Origin: Brachionus manjavacas
Taxonomy: Eukaryota > Rotifera > Eurotatoria > Ploima > Brachionidae
Reading direction: 5' to 3'
NCBI GenBank assembly: GCA_019054805.1
Contig: JAHQIY010000001.1
Span: forward strand, 8,012,501-8,076,500
Length of the DNA stretch: 64,000 nucleotides
The stretch's first letter is position 1, and every line of letters begins with the position of its first letter. Below the pieces are notes generated by a model. That model was not told the DNA's origin. It ran no database searches and saw only the letters and a program-made list of their open reading frames with translations. Below, piece by piece: positions 61,501-64,000 of the stretch. The position numbers and the translations under genes were made by a program.

Positions 61501-63481
61501 CCTATTTGACAAAGGCTTTAACCAAAATACCAATGCATGTTATTTTCGTATCAACTTTCTTAAAATGTTTATTTAACTGTTAAGTACTTTGATTAGAATA
61601 AAACGTGAATAAAAGATAGGATCTTTAACTAAAGATATTCAACACTTTTATTTATTTTTCGTTCAAGGGAATAAATTATATTTTTTAAGACCCTAAATTT
61701 TATTTATTCAAAAGTATCATTTGTCCCTATTCGTTTGTCAATATTTATAAGAAATATCTTTGAAGAAGTTAAAATTTCACAATATAAAGATTCTAATTCA
61801 ATTTCTATGAACCTATTTTTAATTAAAATTTAGTATTTTTTACAAAAATAATTTTAAAAAGGTAATATTAAAAATATTGATCAATTTAAAACCATAAACA
61901 TATATTATTCTTTTAATATAATTTATGGCTATTTAAAATTTGAACCCTCTTTGATCTAAAATTTTTTGTAATAAATAACTAAATATTCGTCATCGAGTAT
62001 TTTAGTCAAGCAAAAAAAAACCAGACTGATTTGGTTCAGTTGGTTTGAGTGGCACAATTTTTTCAAACAGATTAAATTATCTGCGAGTTATTCATTAAAT
62101 TTTACATTAAAAAATTTAATTGACAAATTTTTCAAATTTAAAAAGGTCTCCAAAAATTGTTTTTTTCAATTAGCAAGGCACTTAAATTTTAAAATAAATG
62201 ATGTGAACATTGAGACAAAAGTTGTGACATTGCAGTAAAGTAAATTTTTTGAAGATGTAAAATTTAAAATTGAAAAGGGAGCTAAAAGTTATTTATTAAA
62301 TAAAAACTTCTTCAAAATCAAGTCGTCGTTTGGCAATGGTCATACAGCACTCTTAACAATGTCTTTTATTAAATAATGATATTTTAATGTGACAAATAGG
62401 AATTATTTTTCTATTATATTTTTTTCTTAAAATTTTCTTCCTATCACAAAAGAATGACCTCTGTTTTCGTTTTATATGTTTGTCTTAATTTTGTTTGACT
62501 CGCATAAAATATTGATTTTATCCATTTTTTTTCATATATTTTTAAATAAATAAAATAATATTAATATTTTCGTTTATATTTCCTCTCCAAATAGGTCCGA
62601 AGCTTTATTTAAAATACAATCAGACACATAATGTAAAAAGTACATAGCTATTTTTTATACTAAAACTAATTTATGTTTAACAAATAAAATTTACAATTTT
62701 TACAATTTGTTATATTCAAGTATGTACACTAAAATGAATGGTTCAAGCGAACATGATTATTCACTATTTTTATTCGATACTTAACCATAGATAAATCATT
62801 GAAGGTAATTTAATCGTTTAAGTGAAAATTTAGCTTTTCACTTTCAAGTTCATCTCGCCATTTTACGCGGCAAAATATTTGGCACGTACTAATTTCACCT
62901 AAATCAAAACTCTTCCAAGATTTCAAAACAAAAGCGGCTTGACTTGATCAATTTGCATAAGTAAATTTTTATTTAATTTGCAAGGTGTTTTATTTTTGTT
63001 GAGAATACTCATATAGTTTTGTTACCTCTTGATATTTCTCATCAAATGGTTTTTATTTTTGTCAACACAAAATTTTAAACTAAAAAAAAACAAATTTTTC
63101 TATAGAAATAATACAATTGATTTTTTTACATTTTTTTTTTACAAAAAAAAAAGAAAATTTAAGATAGCATTGTTTTGAATCAAAAAATAATTTTACTCAA
63201 TCGAGTGACAAAAATTTGATCTGATAGAATAAAAAATAATTATTTAATTTTTCATTTTAATTTATTAGATGAATATAATTGCTGAACTGTGGCAAAAGGT
63301 GTTTGAGCTAATAAGGCTTGCCGCAAGGTCCTAATGATCTCATATGGCTTTAAGCTTTTATTAAAAAAATCAAAATTTTGTGATAGCATTTTCAGAAGCC
63401 AGGTTTCTTTACCTAAATACTTAGTTACAGAAAAAAAAATTCAAAAAAAAATTCATTCTTTTTTAAATTTAGATTTTTAAA
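58525..63481. other. Long A+T-rich interval without recognised genes
   Basis: Nearly 5 kb with no open frame over 60 codons on either strand. Upstream exons of the WDR49-like gene would be expected here on the minus strand, but none could be recognised. The two local features are an AAT microsatellite with an adjoining GC-richer block at 59818-59935, and another GC-richer patch at about 63300-63350 (AAGGCTTGCCGCAAGGTCC) before the terminal gene. Confidence 0.5.
59818..59935 (+). repeat. (AAT)n microsatellite with GC-richer neighbour
   Basis: About eight AAT triplets run into a short TA stretch. They are followed by about 80 bp that is clearly less A+T-rich than its surroundings (GACTAGCTTGCGGAGATCAC, then CTAGGAGGTCACC). 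A triplet tail next to such a block often marks the 3' end of a SINE or LINE fragment. No target-site duplication was found. Confidence 0.4.
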
Positions 63482-64000
63482 ATGAGGCTAAAAAGCTTAA
63501 TTTACTTAAAATTGTTAATATTGCTAACTGGGCAAACAAAAGCCTCGCTTGACGAAAATGCACTGTCGGTTCTCATGAAAATAATGCTGCCGTCAATGTT
63601 CGGCTTGTTCTCGAACATAACCGACCCAGACTACAAGGCCAAATTTCACGAACCATGCACTTTCGACAAGCTATTAGAAATCTTCAGCAAACTTCCTCCT
63701 TATTTTGACGTATTTGGCAAAAAATACTCCTCAAAACCAGACCTAATGGCCTACTACAGCATGCAGTTGGCGAGCACATTTTTAGTCAACAATGGATCTC
63801 TGACAATGGAATGTTTATACAACATGCTAAGTCTACAAACTCAATTACACAAATTTTCCATCAACATAATCGACCATCCAGAAAAGAATCTTCATCTAGT
63901 GGGCCTATTCGGCAACTACATGAAACCAATGATGGGCCAGATAAAACAAAATGCCATGATGAAAATAATAGACTACGTGGATCGGTACGAAAAAAACGAT
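63482..64000 (+). CDS. Secreted protein of unknown family, first exon (runs off window)
   Basis: The frame is open from ATG 63482 to the window end (173 codons), with no upstream in-frame Met nearby. The N-terminus MRLKSLIYLKLLILLTGQTK is a typical signal peptide (Arg/Lys start, Leu/Ile core), probably cleaved after TKA. The mature part is helical with Met-rich patches (LSVLMKIMLPSMFGLFSNIT, then YMKPMMGQIKQNAMMKIIDY) and only two Cys seen so far (EPCTF and MECLY), which might form a disulphide. Codon choice is much richer in G and C (CTG TCG GTT CTC, CCG TCA ATG) than in the other genes of the window. I do not recognise the family; a secreted or lumenal N-terminal domain of a larger membrane protein is also possible. 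Confidence 0.75.
   Translation, partial: MRLKSLIYLKLLILLTGQTKASLDENALSVLMKIMLPSMFGLFSNITDPDYKAKFHEPCTFDKLLEIFSKLPPYFDVFGKKYSSKPDLMAYYSMQLASTFLVNNGSLTMECLYNMLSLQTQLHKFSINIIDHPEKNLHLVGLFGNYMKPMMGQIKQNAMMKIIDYVDRYEKND

Overview
The window is nuclear DNA of an animal with motile cilia. It is very A+T-rich, has spliceosomal introns that are mostly about 45-90 bp, and carries two recognisable ciliary genes (IQUB and a WDR49-like WD-repeat gene). It also holds remnants of many transposon classes: a CR1/L2-type LINE, a tRNA-derived SINE, Ty3/gypsy, Tigger/pogo, piggyBac, hAT and KDZ-like elements. Composition, compact introns and transposon mix would fit a monogonont rotifer such as Brachionus, but this is an inference; a cnidarian or another small invertebrate is not excluded.

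Layout. 1-2530: A+T-rich DNA with one fold-back MITE (about 411-1015). 2533-6490: a decayed LINE on the minus strand (ORF1, then endonuclease and reverse transcriptase) ending in eight TAG/CTA triplets. 6681-8415: a minus-strand DDE-type transposase of an uncharacterised family, broken by one frameshift, facing an unknown 164-residue ORF (8422-8916).

9306-51943: a tandem array with a period of about 12.28 kb. It has three full units (15084-27369, 27370-39650, 39651-51943), preceded by a partial, more diverged copy (9306-15083). Each unit holds a hAT BED-finger fragment, a 0.76-kb internally deleted piggyBac element, a SAP-domain ORF, a KDZ-like transposase remnant interrupted by a Tigger insertion, a Ty3/gypsy remnant, and the 3' half of IQUB (end of exon 2 through exon 7). 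The right-hand IQUB 3' half is joined to the real 5' exons, giving one complete seven-exon gene (53098-48669, 701 aa by my splice model). The other three are 5'-truncated. At each truncation point the foreign sequence supplies an in-frame ATG, so each truncated copy could encode a 350-aa protein of the conserved IQUB C-terminus with 16 new N-terminal residues.

51944-64000: the 5' part of IQUB; a gene-free gap; a WDR49-like gene on the minus strand (58524-55334, seven exons traced, 595 aa, with earlier exons apparently missing); about 5 kb of A+T-rich DNA without genes; and from 63482 the first exon of a plus-strand gene for a secreted protein that runs off the window.

The main point of interest is the array. 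It is a recent amplification of a transposon-rich module together with the C-terminal half of a ciliary gene, with a Tigger insertion whose exact empty site survives in the leftmost copy, and with shared variants between copies that suggest unequal exchange or conversion.
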